Shown: piece after piece, positions 1-7,887 of the stretch | How positions within the stretch are numbered: position 1 is the first letter of the stretch | Layout of the letters: each line of letters starts with the position of its first letter | Assembly: GCA_965363355.1 (NCBI GenBank) | Contig: CBDTTM010000043.1 | Coordinates: 1 to 15,296 of the forward strand | Source: CBDTTM01 sp965363355 | GTDB taxonomy: Bacteria; Bacillota; Negativicutes; Selenomonadales; Selenomonadaceae | Length of the DNA stretch: 15,296 bases | Direction of reading: 5' to 3' | Translations under genes and position numbers: made by a program | Notes under the pieces: generated by a model | Databases searched by the model: none | What the model was told of the DNA's origin: nothing | The model's input: only the letters and a program-made list of their open reading frames with translations

Positions 1-932
1 ATGACCGTAACGCGCACTACATCATCGAGGGTTTCATCGATAACTGAACCAAAGATGATGTTTGCATCTTCATGTGCGGCTTCCTGAATGATTTCAGAAG
101 CTTCATTGACTTCAAACAAGCTAAGGTTCGGACCACCAGTGATATTAAGCAATACACCTCTTGCACCCTGAATGGATGTTTCGAGCAATGGACTGTTGAT
201 TGCAGCCTGCGCAGCCGTTACAGCAGCGTTGTCGCCACTTCCTTCACCAATTCCCATCAGTGCAGAACCCGCATCGCTCATGATGGATTTGACATCAGCA
301 AAATCCAGATTGATAAGACCTGGTACTGCAATCAAATCAGAAATCCCCTGTACCCCTTGGCGAAGTACATCATCGGCAATACGGAACGCATCTACCATAG
401 AAGTTTTCTTGTCGACGACCTGCAGCAAGCGATCATTAGGAATCGTAATCAACGTATCCACATTCGCTTTAAGATTGGCAATTCCAGTTTCTGCTTGTTT
501 GAATCGTTTACGACCTTCAAAAGTAAACGGTTTGGTCACAACACCAACGGTAAGAGCTCCGAGTTCACGCGCGCATTGAGCTACGACCGGAGCAGCACCT
601 GTTCCAGTTCCGCCGCCCATACCAGCAGTGACAAAAATCATATCCGCCCCTTTCAGGACTTCTAAAATCTCCTCACGGCTTTCCTGCGCAGCTTTTTCGC
701 CAATGTCAGGCTTTGCACCAGCGCCCAATCCACGCGTTAATTTTTCACCGATTTGAATGCGTTTAGGAGCCATTGCATGCAATAGAGCCTGTGCATCTGT
801 ATTCACGGAAATAAACTCGACGCCTTTTAGTCCGGCAGAAATCATTCGGTTGACAGCATTATTACCACCACCGCCGACTCCTATTACTTTTATTTTGGCA
901 AATTGATCAAGATCCATATCTAATTCCAGCAC
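1..932 (-). CDS. ftsZ: Cell division protein FtsZ (3' end outside window)
   Basis: Tubulin-like GTPase that polymerises at mid-cell into the Z-ring and recruits the divisome. About 310 codons are visible and the frame stays open to the left edge, so roughly the last 40-70 residues, including the C-terminal tail that binds partners, are missing. Visible motifs are GVGGGGNNAVNRM near residues 18-30, the GGGTGTG tubulin signature loop at 106-112, and GSVIDETLDDVVRVTV at the window edge, all classical FtsZ. I chose the GTG at 932 because a GGAGG lies 8 nt upstream and the resulting start (M-LELDMDLDQF) looks right for the family. An in-frame ATG at 947 overlaps that ribosome binding site and has none of its own. 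The gene follows sbp after a 177-bp gap; ftsA, often the preceding gene, is not there. Identification is certain; the start is likely. Confidence 0.98.
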   Translation of the reverse strand, partial: MLELDMDLDQFAKIKVIGVGGGGNNAVNRMISAGLKGVEFISVNTDAQALLHAMAPKRIQIGEKLTRGLGAGAKPDIGEKAAQESREEILEVLKGADMIFVTAGMGGGTGTGAAPVVAQCARELGALTVGVVTKPFTFEGRKRFKQAETGIANLKANVDTLITIPNDRLLQVVDKKTSMVDAFRIADDVLRQGVQGISDLIAVPGLINLDFADVKSIMSDAGSALMGIGEGSGDNAAVTAAQAAINSPLLETSIQGARGVLLNITGGPNLSLFEVNEASEIIQEAAHEDANIIFGSVIDETLDDVVRVTV

Positions 933-940
933 TATAGCAA

Positions 941-945
941 CCTCC
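941..945 (-). promoter_or_regulatory. Ribosome binding site deciding the ftsZ GTG start
   Basis: On the minus strand GGAGG sits 8 nt before the GTG at 932. It overlaps the in-frame ATG at 945-947, so ribosomes bound here would initiate at GTG and not at that ATG. The next in-frame ATG (917) is 23 nt away, too far to use this site. Confidence 0.75.
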
Positions 946-1003
946 ATGATATCGTATTTAATCCACTATTAGAAAAAGGGTTGATTTTTTAAATCATACA
1001 AAT

Positions 1004-1028
1004 AAAAATACATACTGAATGTATTTTT
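1004..1028. repeat. Perfect 10-bp-arm inverted repeat upstream of ftsZ
   Basis: The arms AAAAATACAT and ATGTATTTTT are exact reverse complements separated by the 5-nt spacer ACTGA. The element lies midway between sbp and ftsZ. The low GC of the stem and the T-run on either strand would allow a weak bidirectional terminator. The symmetry also fits a dimeric regulator's operator next to an ftsZ promoter. The sequence alone does not decide which. Confidence 0.7.
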
Positions 1029-1109
1029 CAATAAAAACATTCATTTTCCTTTTTTCTCAGCTTATTTTTTTCATTTATTTACAAAAATCACTGTATTTAT
1101 TACTTATTT

Positions 1110-1439
1110 TCACTTTTTCAGAAAATATCGGCGAATAATCGCCAGATTTTGAAAGATTCTTACCCCAAATGCCAGTAATGCTACATAATACAGATCAATC
1201 CCTAGGCGATCACCAACATAAACCAAAAGAGCTGCTAGCAATGCATTTGTAAAAAAACCACTGATAAATACGGTATTGTCAAATTTTTCCTCAGCTGCTG
1301 CTCTAAGTCCGCCAAACACCGAATCAAGCGATGCCAAAAGAGCTACTGAAAACAATTTTGCATAGGCTAAAGGAATACTCAAAGGGCAAAGAATGCCGAA
1401 AACAATCCCGAGAGCTAAGCCAATTACTGCTAAAATCAT
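1110..1439 (-). CDS. sbp: Small basic protein Sbp (DUF1290 family)
   Basis: A 109-residue integral membrane protein of the DUF1290 (Sbp) family, found next to DUF881 genes and near ftsZ in many Firmicutes and Actinobacteria. Its biochemical role is not established. Hydrophobic segments fall at about 1-20, 22-40, 57-75 and 80-97; a conserved-looking central stretch reads ASLDSVFGGLRAA, and the tail is basic (RRYFLKK). The ATG overlaps the stop of the DUF881 gene in an ATGA arrangement, which implies translational coupling and joint function. In B. subtilis the homologue sits just before ftsA; here ftsA is missing and ftsZ follows after a gap. Family assignment is by recognition of the sequence pattern. 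Confidence 0.88.
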   Translation of the reverse strand: MILAVIGLALGIVFGILCPLSIPLAYAKLFSVALLASLDSVFGGLRAAAEEKFDNTVFISGFFTNALLAALLVYVGDRLGIDLYYVALLAFGVRIFQNLAIIRRYFLKK

Positions 1440-2134
1440 GGCCGTTCTCCCTCCCCTTTAGCAAACTCTGCATATTTAAAAGTATAGGATCCTTTATACG
1501 CCGGAATCCTTACATCTTCCGCCTGCTTTATATTGAGCTGTATGCCCCATACTTTAAGCGTTTCTGCAACTCCGCCACGCATTTTTAAAGAATTTTCCAG
1601 ATTCTTTGCATCACCGATTGCCAAAATTTCATAAGGAGGCGAAGATCGAACGTTATTTACCGAAAGCGTCGGGCCGGCACAACGAATTTCCGAAGTTCCG
1701 ATCAAGCGTTGTCCATTAATGGACAACGCTTCCGCTCCAGCTGCCCTCAGTTCATTGATGACCCGCAGAAGATCGTCATCATGAATCAAGTACAAATTGG
1801 GATTTTCCCCAGCTTTCGATGCTGTCTTGCTGTCATCAATCGTCACAACAACTCCCGGCCCTTTGACAGGAACCGTTGCGGCCTGCATTTGCAAGTCTTT
1901 GGCCGCTTTGGTTTCGGTTTGTCCTCCCGAAACATTTTTCAACGCATTTATTTCCTCTTGCAAACTATCGCGTTCTTTTTCTGTTTGCAAAAGCCGCTCG
2001 GATAATTCTTCAACCCGCTGATATGGCAATGTTGATTTCATATCCTGTGTTGTTCTGAACTGTACCGCCAGCATAAATCCCAGCACCATACAGACAAACG
2101 CTATAGAGTAACGACCTTGTTTTATCGACAGCAT
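1436..2134 (-). CDS. DUF881 family membrane-anchored protein (YlxW/YlxX-like)
   Basis: A 232-residue protein with a short cytoplasmic N-terminus, one membrane segment at about 9-25, a predicted coiled coil at about 38-70 (heptad-like LSERLLQTEKERDSLQEEI) and then a soluble DUF881 domain from about 85 to 225, likely outside the membrane. The domain shows GPGVVVTIDD, a DDLLRVINELRAAGAEAL segment and the SINGQRL stretch typical of the family. B. subtilis has two DUF881 paralogues (ylxW, ylxX) between divIB and sbp; here there is only one. The start has GAGG 9 nt upstream. It lies 15 bp after ftsQ and overlaps sbp by 4 nt. The function of the family is not established; a divisome-related role is inferred from context. 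Confidence 0.88.
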   Translation of the reverse strand: MLSIKQGRYSIAFVCMVLGFMLAVQFRTTQDMKSTLPYQRVEELSERLLQTEKERDSLQEEINALKNVSGGQTETKAAKDLQMQAATVPVKGPGVVVTIDDSKTASKAGENPNLYLIHDDDLLRVINELRAAGAEALSINGQRLIGTSEIRCAGPTLSVNNVRSSPPYEILAIGDAKNLENSLKMRGGVAETLKVWGIQLNIKQAEDVRIPAYKGSYTFKYAEFAKGEGERP

Positions 2135-2149
2135 ACGTCTTTTCCTCTC

Positions 2150-2887
2150 TTACTTTTTGAATTTTATAAATGGAGCTGAGTAATTAAAATCAATATATTC
2201 GATTGGATATTTCATCGATTTCAAATCAGCCAAAAAATTTTGCGTATTCTTTGCCTTTTCAACCATGCGCTCTGTCGTGCCTAAACGAATCTGCACGCCG
2301 CCAGCTGTATAGGCTGTAATATGTTCTGGTTCAGCAACATTGACTTCAGAAAGCTGCCTACGCGAATCTTCATCGAGATATGACAAAAATTCCAAAGCCT
2401 TCTGCACCGTGATGTTTTCCACTTGGTCACCAACATAAAGGTCATCGAGGGTTACCCCGGTAATTGCCGGCACCTGCATTGTCTTAAACTTGCGATATGC
2501 ACTCAACACTACTCCGGTCTGTCCTAAATCCAAAAAGCCATAATTGCAGGCAATTGTTGCAACCGGAACCCGTTCAGTGACAGTGACTTCAAGTGTACTT
2601 GGAAACGATCTTCGCACAGTTGCTTGTTCAATGCGCAAATCTTTATTTAAGCGCTGCTGCATAAGACTCGTCGTCAACAAAAACATATTTTCCTGCCCTT
2701 TTATTCCAGCAACTTGACGAATTTCTTGTTCAGACACATATTGATTTCCTTTGATGATGACCGACTTCACGATGAAAAACGGAGAATAGACAATCGCTAC
2801 TGCAAAAACGACTAACACAACCATCCCAATCAGCATAGCTGCTGCCTGTTTGGAAAACACCCGCCGTTTTTCTTGCTGTGGTTCCAT
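2150..2887 (-). CDS. ftsQ: Cell division protein FtsQ/DivIB
   Basis: A bitopic divisome protein that forms a complex with FtsL and FtsB/DivIC and helps regulate septal peptidoglycan synthesis. The 245 residues show a basic cytoplasmic tail, a membrane helix at about 17-35, a POTRA domain at about 38-105 (FIVKSVIIKGNQYVSEQEI; SFPSTLEVTVTERVPVA) and a FtsQ beta domain ending in YIDFNYSAPFIKFKK. Length is normal. The ATG at 2887 has only a modest ribosome binding site (AGGTGG or GAAGG upstream). A 103-bp gap separates it from ddl, larger than other gaps in this part, so extra initiation or RNA processing is possible. It is followed within 15 bp by the DUF881 gene. Order ddl-ftsQ resembles the proteobacterial dcw cluster. 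Confidence 0.95.
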   Translation of the reverse strand: MEPQQEKRRVFSKQAAAMLIGMVVLVVFAVAIVYSPFFIVKSVIIKGNQYVSEQEIRQVAGIKGQENMFLLTTSLMQQRLNKDLRIEQATVRRSFPSTLEVTVTERVPVATIACNYGFLDLGQTGVVLSAYRKFKTMQVPAITGVTLDDLYVGDQVENITVQKALEFLSYLDEDSRRQLSEVNVAEPEHITAYTAGGVQIRLGTTERMVEKAKNTQNFLADLKSMKYPIEYIDFNYSAPFIKFKK

Positions 2888-2990
2888 AAGCCTTCACCAC
2901 CTATTGTACATTATTTCCTACGAAAGACCTTATATATAAACCTTGCCCTTATAAAAAGAGCACCTTCTATAAACTAAGAGTTTCTCTAGC
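2888..2990 (-). other. ddl-ftsQ intergenic gap
   Basis: These 103 bp hold no ORF. Just after the ddl stop the minus strand contains a weak, imperfect hairpin (around 2970-2986) not followed by a good T-run. An AT-rich TATATATAAG stretch near 2927-2936 resembles a -10 region, but no matching -35 is evident. A promoter for ftsQ-DUF881-sbp is possible but not supported further. Confidence 0.3.
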
Positions 2991-3920
2991 TTACAGCTTT
3001 ACCATTTGAAGTATCTTTTCACATAAATCCGCAAAAGACAAGCCTTTCGCTCTAGCCGCATCCGGAACTAGCGACAATTCAGTCATTCCCGGGCTAGAAT
3101 TCACCTCTAAGACATATGGCTGATCATCTTCACTGAGCATCATATCTACTCTGGCGATGCCGCTGCAACCTACACCGGTAAACGTCTTTATTGCTAATTT
3201 TTGTATTTTTTCAGTCAATGCTGCATCAATTCTCGCTGGAATAATATGATCCGCAGCACCTTGTGTATATTTGCTTTCATAATCATAACGCCCAGAATGC
3301 GGCACGATTTCAATGATAGGGAAGGCTTCTTTTGGTTCTGTATTCCAAACGGCAATAGTTAATTCACGCCCTTTGATGAACTCTTCCACCAAAACCTCTT
3401 CACTATAGGAAAAAGCCGTCTTCACCGCTTCTTCGATTTCATCGGCCTTTTCTACAATCACAACACCAATGCTCGATCCTTGAGAGGCTGCTTTAACCAC
3501 CAAGGGCAAAGAAAATTCTGCTGCAATCTCTTTGGACAGATTCCGTGCTTGATCATCGCTATGATAAGACTTCGAACGTGGTGTAGAAATGCCTTTTGCC
3601 TCAAAAACTTGTTTGGAGGCGACTTTATCCATTGTAACAGCACTGGCTAACAAGCCTGAGCCCGTATATGGCATCCCGATCATATCGAGCATTCCCTGCA
3701 AAGAACCATCTTCACCAAATTTCCCATGAACGGCATTAAAGACAACATCGCATTTTAGTTCTTTAAGCTGTCCGGCTAAATTCGGCGGGTCAAGTTCTAA
3801 CCCCTTGGCCTTATAACCTTTTTCCAGCAAGGCCTGCAAAATTGCCGCACCAGATCTGCGAGAAACCTCAGCTTCTGCTGAAGGTCCGCCCATGAGTACA
3901 ATAATATTTTTATCTTTCAA
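2991..3920 (-). CDS. ddl: D-alanine--D-alanine ligase
   Basis: ATP-grasp ligase that joins two D-alanines; MurF then adds the dipeptide to the UDP-MurNAc-tripeptide. The 309 residues match DdlB length. Visible motifs are GGPSAEAEVS (11-20, with Glu16 equivalent to E. coli DdlB Glu15), HGKFGEDGSLQG (65-76), QGSSIG (147-152, with Ser150), ESKY (215-218) and the metal-binding EVNSSPGMTE (272-281). Tyr218 in the omega loop indicates a D-Ala-D-Ala enzyme; D-Ala-D-Lac ligases usually have Phe there. The start is a TTG at 3920 with an excellent AGGAGGGG 6 nt upstream. The gene follows murC by 16 bp and lies where murB or ftsQ often sits in related clusters. Confidence 0.96.
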   Translation of the reverse strand: MKDKNIIVLMGGPSAEAEVSRRSGAAILQALLEKGYKAKGLELDPPNLAGQLKELKCDVVFNAVHGKFGEDGSLQGMLDMIGMPYTGSGLLASAVTMDKVASKQVFEAKGISTPRSKSYHSDDQARNLSKEIAAEFSLPLVVKAASQGSSIGVVIVEKADEIEEAVKTAFSYSEEVLVEEFIKGRELTIAVWNTEPKEAFPIIEIVPHSGRYDYESKYTQGAADHIIPARIDAALTEKIQKLAIKTFTGVGCSGIARVDMMLSEDDQPYVLEVNSSPGMTELSLVPDAARAKGLSFADLCEKILQMVKL

Positions 3921-3936
3921 CTAAGACCCCTCCTAA

Positions 3937-5340
3937 TTAAGACTCGGCTTCTTGAAGCAAAGCAACGAGCTGTTCTCCGCTGCGATAAATCGTACCAGCA
4001 CCCATAGACAAAACGAGATCGCCTTTTTGGACAATCGTTTTAAGATACGGCGCTACATCTTCTTCTTTTTCTATATAAACAACATTTTGACCCGTTTGTT
4101 TTTTCACTTCTTTTACAATCGTCTCTCCGTCGATACCTTCGATTGGAGATTCTCCTGCAGAGTAAATATTTGTCAAAACCAAAAGGTCTGCTTCTGCAAA
4201 GCAGCTCCCATACTCTTTTTGCAAAAGCTGGGTTCTTGTATAGCGATGCGGCTGAAATGCACAAATTACGCGCTGCGGCTTTGTTTGTTTAGCAGCTTTC
4301 AGCGTCGTGCTGATTTCTGTCGGATGATGCGCATAATCGTCTACAACCCATACGCCATCGATTTTCCCTTTGGTTTGAAACCGACGTTTTGCACCGTGGA
4401 AATAGGAAAATCCTGCTGCAACCTGTTTTAAGGACAAGCCAAGTTCCAAGCTCACAGCCGTTGCAGCTAAAGCATTGAGTACATTATGGCAGCCCGGCAC
4501 TTTAAGAACAATGCGCCCGAGGTTTTCGCCATCGTGCACGACATCAAACGATGTTCCATCGACATCCGTATGAATATCAACCGCTTGATAATCTGCTTTA
4601 TGCTCAATTGCATATGAGATATAGCGGCGATCCGATATTTTTGCTATATCCCGGATATTTTCGTTGTCAAAACAAAGAACTGCCAATCCATCTTCTTTCG
4701 GCAGATTCTGCAAAAATTGACGAAATGCTTTTCGTATGTTTTCCATACTGCCATAATGATCCATATGATCATTTTCTATATTCGTCACAACGGCAATCTT
4801 CGGCAAGAGTTTCAAAAATGACCCATCGCTTTCATCTGCTTCAGCGACAAGATATTTGCCCTGGCCTAGCTTCGCGTTGCTGCCAAGATAATCGACTTCC
4901 CCACCGATAATAATAGTTGGCGACACGCCTGCATTGTCAAGAACAACCGCCAGCATCGATGTTGTCGTTGTCTTGCCATGTGCTCCTGCAACAGCAATAC
5001 CACTTGCAGAATTCATCAATGCCGCTACAATATCCGAGCGATGGAAGATTTTTATGCCCGCCTGTTTCGCCGCTACAACCTCTGGATTATCTTCTGAAAT
5101 AGCCGTTGAAACAACAATAGCATCAACGCCTTCCACATTTTTAGGGCAATGCCCTTGGAAAATTTTCGCACCTTGTGCTTTTAACTTCTCAACTAATTCA
5201 GATCCATGAAGATCCGACCCTGATACAATGTATTTTTTCTCCACCAAAATTTTTGCAATGGCGCTCATTCCCGCGCCCCCGATGCCAACAAAATGAATTT
5301 TATTTATATTTTCCAGCAACGACATTTCCCCCTTTTTCAT
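3937..5340 (-). CDS. murC: UDP-N-acetylmuramate--L-alanine ligase MurC
   Basis: Cytoplasmic Mur ligase that adds the first residue, L-Ala, to UDP-MurNAc. The 467 residues include the N-terminal UDP-binding HFVGIGGAGMSAIA (16-29), the ATP-binding GAHGKTTTT (119-127), EADESDGSF (167-175), the ENDHMDHYG stretch (189-197), GAKRRFQ (316-322) and DDYAHHPTEI (334-343), all typical of MurC. Length is normal. The ATG at 5340 has GGAG 9 nt upstream; an in-frame ATG at 5325 also has a purine-rich AAGGGGG but only 2-3 nt away, so the first start is preferred with some doubt. The gene begins 17 bp after murG. No murB is fused or adjacent, though murC-murB neighbours are common in Firmicutes. Confidence 0.97.
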   Translation of the reverse strand: MKKGEMSLLENINKIHFVGIGGAGMSAIAKILVEKKYIVSGSDLHGSELVEKLKAQGAKIFQGHCPKNVEGVDAIVVSTAISEDNPEVVAAKQAGIKIFHRSDIVAALMNSASGIAVAGAHGKTTTTSMLAVVLDNAGVSPTIIIGGEVDYLGSNAKLGQGKYLVAEADESDGSFLKLLPKIAVVTNIENDHMDHYGSMENIRKAFRQFLQNLPKEDGLAVLCFDNENIRDIAKISDRRYISYAIEHKADYQAVDIHTDVDGTSFDVVHDGENLGRIVLKVPGCHNVLNALAATAVSLELGLSLKQVAAGFSYFHGAKRRFQTKGKIDGVWVVDDYAHHPTEISTTLKAAKQTKPQRVICAFQPHRYTRTQLLQKEYGSCFAEADLLVLTNIYSAGESPIEGIDGETIVKEVKKQTGQNVVYIEKEEDVAPYLKTIVQKGDLVLSMGAGTIYRSGEQLVALLQEAES

Positions 5341-5357
5341 GCCTCATTGCTCCATTT

Positions 5358-6470
5358 CTATCCTTTTTGAGCTAACTCTATAATCATATCTGCAATATCA
5401 TCTGCAGCCTTTGGTCGACCGAGTGCCTGGCTGGCAGCGGCCATTTGCTGCAGCTTTTCATCATCTTGCAGCAATTCATCTAAAACAGCGATCAATCTCG
5501 TCGCACTGATATCCTTGTTTTTAATCATCACACCTGCACCCTGGTCTGCAAATGCCTTCGCATTGAATTCCTGATGATTTTCCGCTGCATATGGATATGG
5601 TATAAGTATCGCCGGGATACCTTTAGCCGTGAGTTCGGCCAATCCCGTTGCACCTGCTCTGAATATCGCTAGATCCGCAATCGCCATAGCACTTGGCATA
5701 TCGTAAAGGTAAGGTTCCACCAAGATATTGTCCACGCGAGTCAAATCCACACCAGCACCTTCTATTTTTTCAAGAACTGCCGCATACTCCTTTTGCCCAG
5801 TTACATGCAAGAACTGTACATGCTCACTTCCGGCAAAATGGCGATGCACGTCGATACAAGCATTATTGATGCTCCTAGCCCCGCGGCTTCCCCCTGAAAT
5901 CAAGACCGTTTTTTTCTTGGGATCAAGGCCAAAACGAGTAAAGGCTGCAACTCGGTCTGTCTCTAAAACTTCAGCCCGAATGGGATTTCCCGTAAAAACG
6001 ACTTTATCTGCCGGAAAATTTGCCAGTGCATCTTTACTTCCCACTGCAATCTTCGTCACAAAATGCGATAAAATCTTATTGGTAATTCCGGCGATGACAT
6101 TTTGTTCCTGTATCAATGTCGGTACGCCCATCAAGCTTGCCGCTAGTAGAATCGGCCCACATACATAACCCCCAGTTCCCACAACGACATCTGGACGGAA
6201 CTTTTTTACGATTGCATAAGCCTGTCCTATTCCATGGACTGCCCGGCCAATCGTTTTGATGTTTCCCAGTGAAAAGCTTCGCTTGAAACCACATATATCA
6301 ACCGTCGTAAAAGGCAAACCCTCTTTTGGTATGATATCTGCCTCCAAGCCAACCTTAGTCCCGACATAGAGGATTTCAACATCCTTGATTTTTTTCTGGA
6401 TGGTCTTTATTAAAGTAACCGCCGGATAAATATGTCCGCCAGTACCTCCACCCGATACGATTATCTTCAC
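5358..6470 (-). CDS. murG: UDP-GlcNAc:lipid I transferase MurG
   Basis: Peripheral membrane GT28 glycosyltransferase that adds GlcNAc to lipid I to make lipid II at the inner face of the cytoplasmic membrane. In 370 residues it shows the glycine-rich GGGTGGH (7-13), GTGGYVCGP (98-106), GGSRGARSIN (193-202), the UDP-GlcNAc-binding FRAGATGLAEL (270-280) and AAENHQ (295-300), as expected. The start is GTG at 6470 with GGGAG 8 nt upstream. It begins 40 bp after murD; in many clusters ftsW sits exactly between these two genes, and no trace of it is seen here. murC follows after 17 bp, so co-transcription is almost certain. Confidence 0.97.
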   Translation of the reverse strand: MKIIVSGGGTGGHIYPAVTLIKTIQKKIKDVEILYVGTKVGLEADIIPKEGLPFTTVDICGFKRSFSLGNIKTIGRAVHGIGQAYAIVKKFRPDVVVGTGGYVCGPILLAASLMGVPTLIQEQNVIAGITNKILSHFVTKIAVGSKDALANFPADKVVFTGNPIRAEVLETDRVAAFTRFGLDPKKKTVLISGGSRGARSINNACIDVHRHFAGSEHVQFLHVTGQKEYAAVLEKIEGAGVDLTRVDNILVEPYLYDMPSAMAIADLAIFRAGATGLAELTAKGIPAILIPYPYAAENHQEFNAKAFADQGAGVMIKNKDISATRLIAVLDELLQDDEKLQQMAAASQALGRPKAADDIADMIIELAQKG

Positions 6471-6510
6471 TGCAATAACTCCCTGCTCTTTTAAGATGCA
6501 CCGTTTTTCT

Positions 6511-7872
6511 CTACAAGGTATTTACTAATTGCTTAAAAGCACGACCACGTTCTTCATACCCTTCAAACATATCATAGCTGGCACAAGCCGGTGACAACAA
6601 AACTACCTGCGGCGTCTTTGCTGTTTCATGCGCTTTTTTCACTGCATCTTCCAAAGAATAGCCAGCCTCATATATTTTATCTGCCCCAAAACCAGCAGCC
6701 AAAGCGGCTTCTTTGAATCGATCAGATGCCGCACCAACTAGAATCAAATAATCGACGCGCTTACAAACAAGTCCCATGAACTCACTTAAATCTGTATTTT
6801 TGTCGTGTCCTCCAGCTAGCAAAATAATGTGTCCAGCAAAGGTCTCCACTGCCTTAATAGCAGATTCTGGATTCGTTGCCTTCGAATCATTGTAATAAGC
6901 AACACCATTTACCACTTTTACCGGTTCGATACGATGTTCTACCCCAGCAAAACTCTTTAGCACACGAGCCATTTTTTCGAGCGCTACATCGGCAAAAAAT
7001 GCGACCATGACCGCAGCCAATACGTTTTCAATATTATGCCCACCTTTGATAAGGATATCATCAACTGGGCAAACTGGATACTGCTGATTTTCCCAAGCAA
7101 TAACAATCCAGCCATCTTTGACAAAAGCGCCTTGGCTTAAAATTTCTTGGCGACTGAAAAAAGCGACTTGGCTTTTCGTCCGCTGAGCCATTGAACGCGT
7201 ACGCGCATCATCATAATTGAGTACGAGAAAATCTTCATCTGTCTGTTGTGAAAAAATGCGTTCTTTGACTGACTGATATACATCGACCGATCCATGCCTT
7301 GCTATATGATCCGGCGTAACATTGAGCACCGCCGCGATATGCGGATGAAATGCTTCAACGCCTTCTAGCTGATAACTTGAGATTTCCGCAATTGTACAGC
7401 CGTCCGTGCCAACTCTAGTGACTTCTTCACAAAGCGGATTGCCGATATTTCCACCCACACCGACTTTTTCATAACGTTCTTTTAAAAGCAGTCCCAAAAG
7501 CGTTGTCGTCGTCGTTTTTCCATTGGTTCCAGTTACAGCATAAAGCGGCGCCTGAGCTAATCGATAAGCCATTTCGACTTCGCTTATGACCGCAATTCCT
7601 TTTTGCTTTGCTTTTTGCAGTAAAGCAATTCCGATTGGCACTGCTGGTGAAACGATGATACAGTCCACATCCGTCAAAAGAGCCTCCGTTTGCTCGCCTA
7701 ACGCTAACTCGATACCAACTGCCCTAAGTGCAGCCAAATCATATTTTATGTCGGCTTCCTCTTTGGCATCGGTTAAACAAACTGATGCGCCCATTTTCTT
7801 GGCCAGTTTGGCCGCAGCGATTCCACTGATTCCGGCACCAACCACCAAATATCTCCTATTTACAAACTCCAC
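6511..7872 (-). CDS. murD: UDP-N-acetylmuramoyl-L-alanine--D-glutamate ligase MurD
   Basis: Mur ligase that adds D-Glu to UDP-MurNAc-L-Ala in the cytoplasm. The 453 residues carry VVGAGISGIAAAKLA near the N-terminus (10-24, UDP-binding), GTNGKTTTT (115-123, ATP-binding), SSYQLEG (165-171), NVTPDHIARHG (184-194), a YNDSKATNP motif in the last third and SPACASYDMFE near the end, all diagnostic for MurD. Length is standard. The start is a GTG at 7872 with GGAGGGG and a short spacer; it follows the mraY stop by 15 bp. Nothing unusual in the catalytic motifs. Confidence 0.97.
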   Translation of the reverse strand: MEFVNRRYLVVGAGISGIAAAKLAKKMGASVCLTDAKEEADIKYDLAALRAVGIELALGEQTEALLTDVDCIIVSPAVPIGIALLQKAKQKGIAVISEVEMAYRLAQAPLYAVTGTNGKTTTTTLLGLLLKERYEKVGVGGNIGNPLCEEVTRVGTDGCTIAEISSYQLEGVEAFHPHIAAVLNVTPDHIARHGSVDVYQSVKERIFSQQTDEDFLVLNYDDARTRSMAQRTKSQVAFFSRQEILSQGAFVKDGWIVIAWENQQYPVCPVDDILIKGGHNIENVLAAVMVAFFADVALEKMARVLKSFAGVEHRIEPVKVVNGVAYYNDSKATNPESAIKAVETFAGHIILLAGGHDKNTDLSEFMGLVCKRVDYLILVGAASDRFKEAALAAGFGADKIYEAGYSLEDAVKKAHETAKTPQVVLLSPACASYDMFEGYEERGRAFKQLVNTL

Positions 7873-7887
7873 GTTGTCCCCTCCAGC

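Larger units (their letters stand above)
933..1109 (-). other. AT-rich sbp-ftsZ intergenic region
   Basis: This 177-bp stretch is very AT-rich, with A and T runs, and has no credible ORF on either strand. It contains the inverted repeat at 1004-1028, a smaller 6-bp-arm repeat (TGATTT/AAATCA, about 982-996) and the ftsZ ribosome binding site. A TATGAT hexamer on the minus strand (993-998) could be a -10 element, but no good -35 lies 16-18 bp upstream of it; TTGAAA at 1026-1031 is too far away. A promoter dedicated to ftsZ is likely from the gap size and composition, but I cannot place it firmly. Confidence 0.5.

Noticed and set aside
72..665. Long plus-strand ORFs opposite ftsZ (also 172-579)
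   Set aside because: They lie wholly antisense to a clear FtsZ frame, have no recognisable domain and read as low-quality composition.
945..947. In-frame ATG as the ftsZ start
   Set aside because: It overlaps the GGAGG that properly serves the GTG at 932 and has no ribosome binding site of its own.
3952..5375. Several plus-strand ORFs opposite murC (3952-4431, 4551-4910, 4934-5209, 5175-5375)
   Set aside because: All are shadows of the conserved MurC coding sequence, with no family resemblance.
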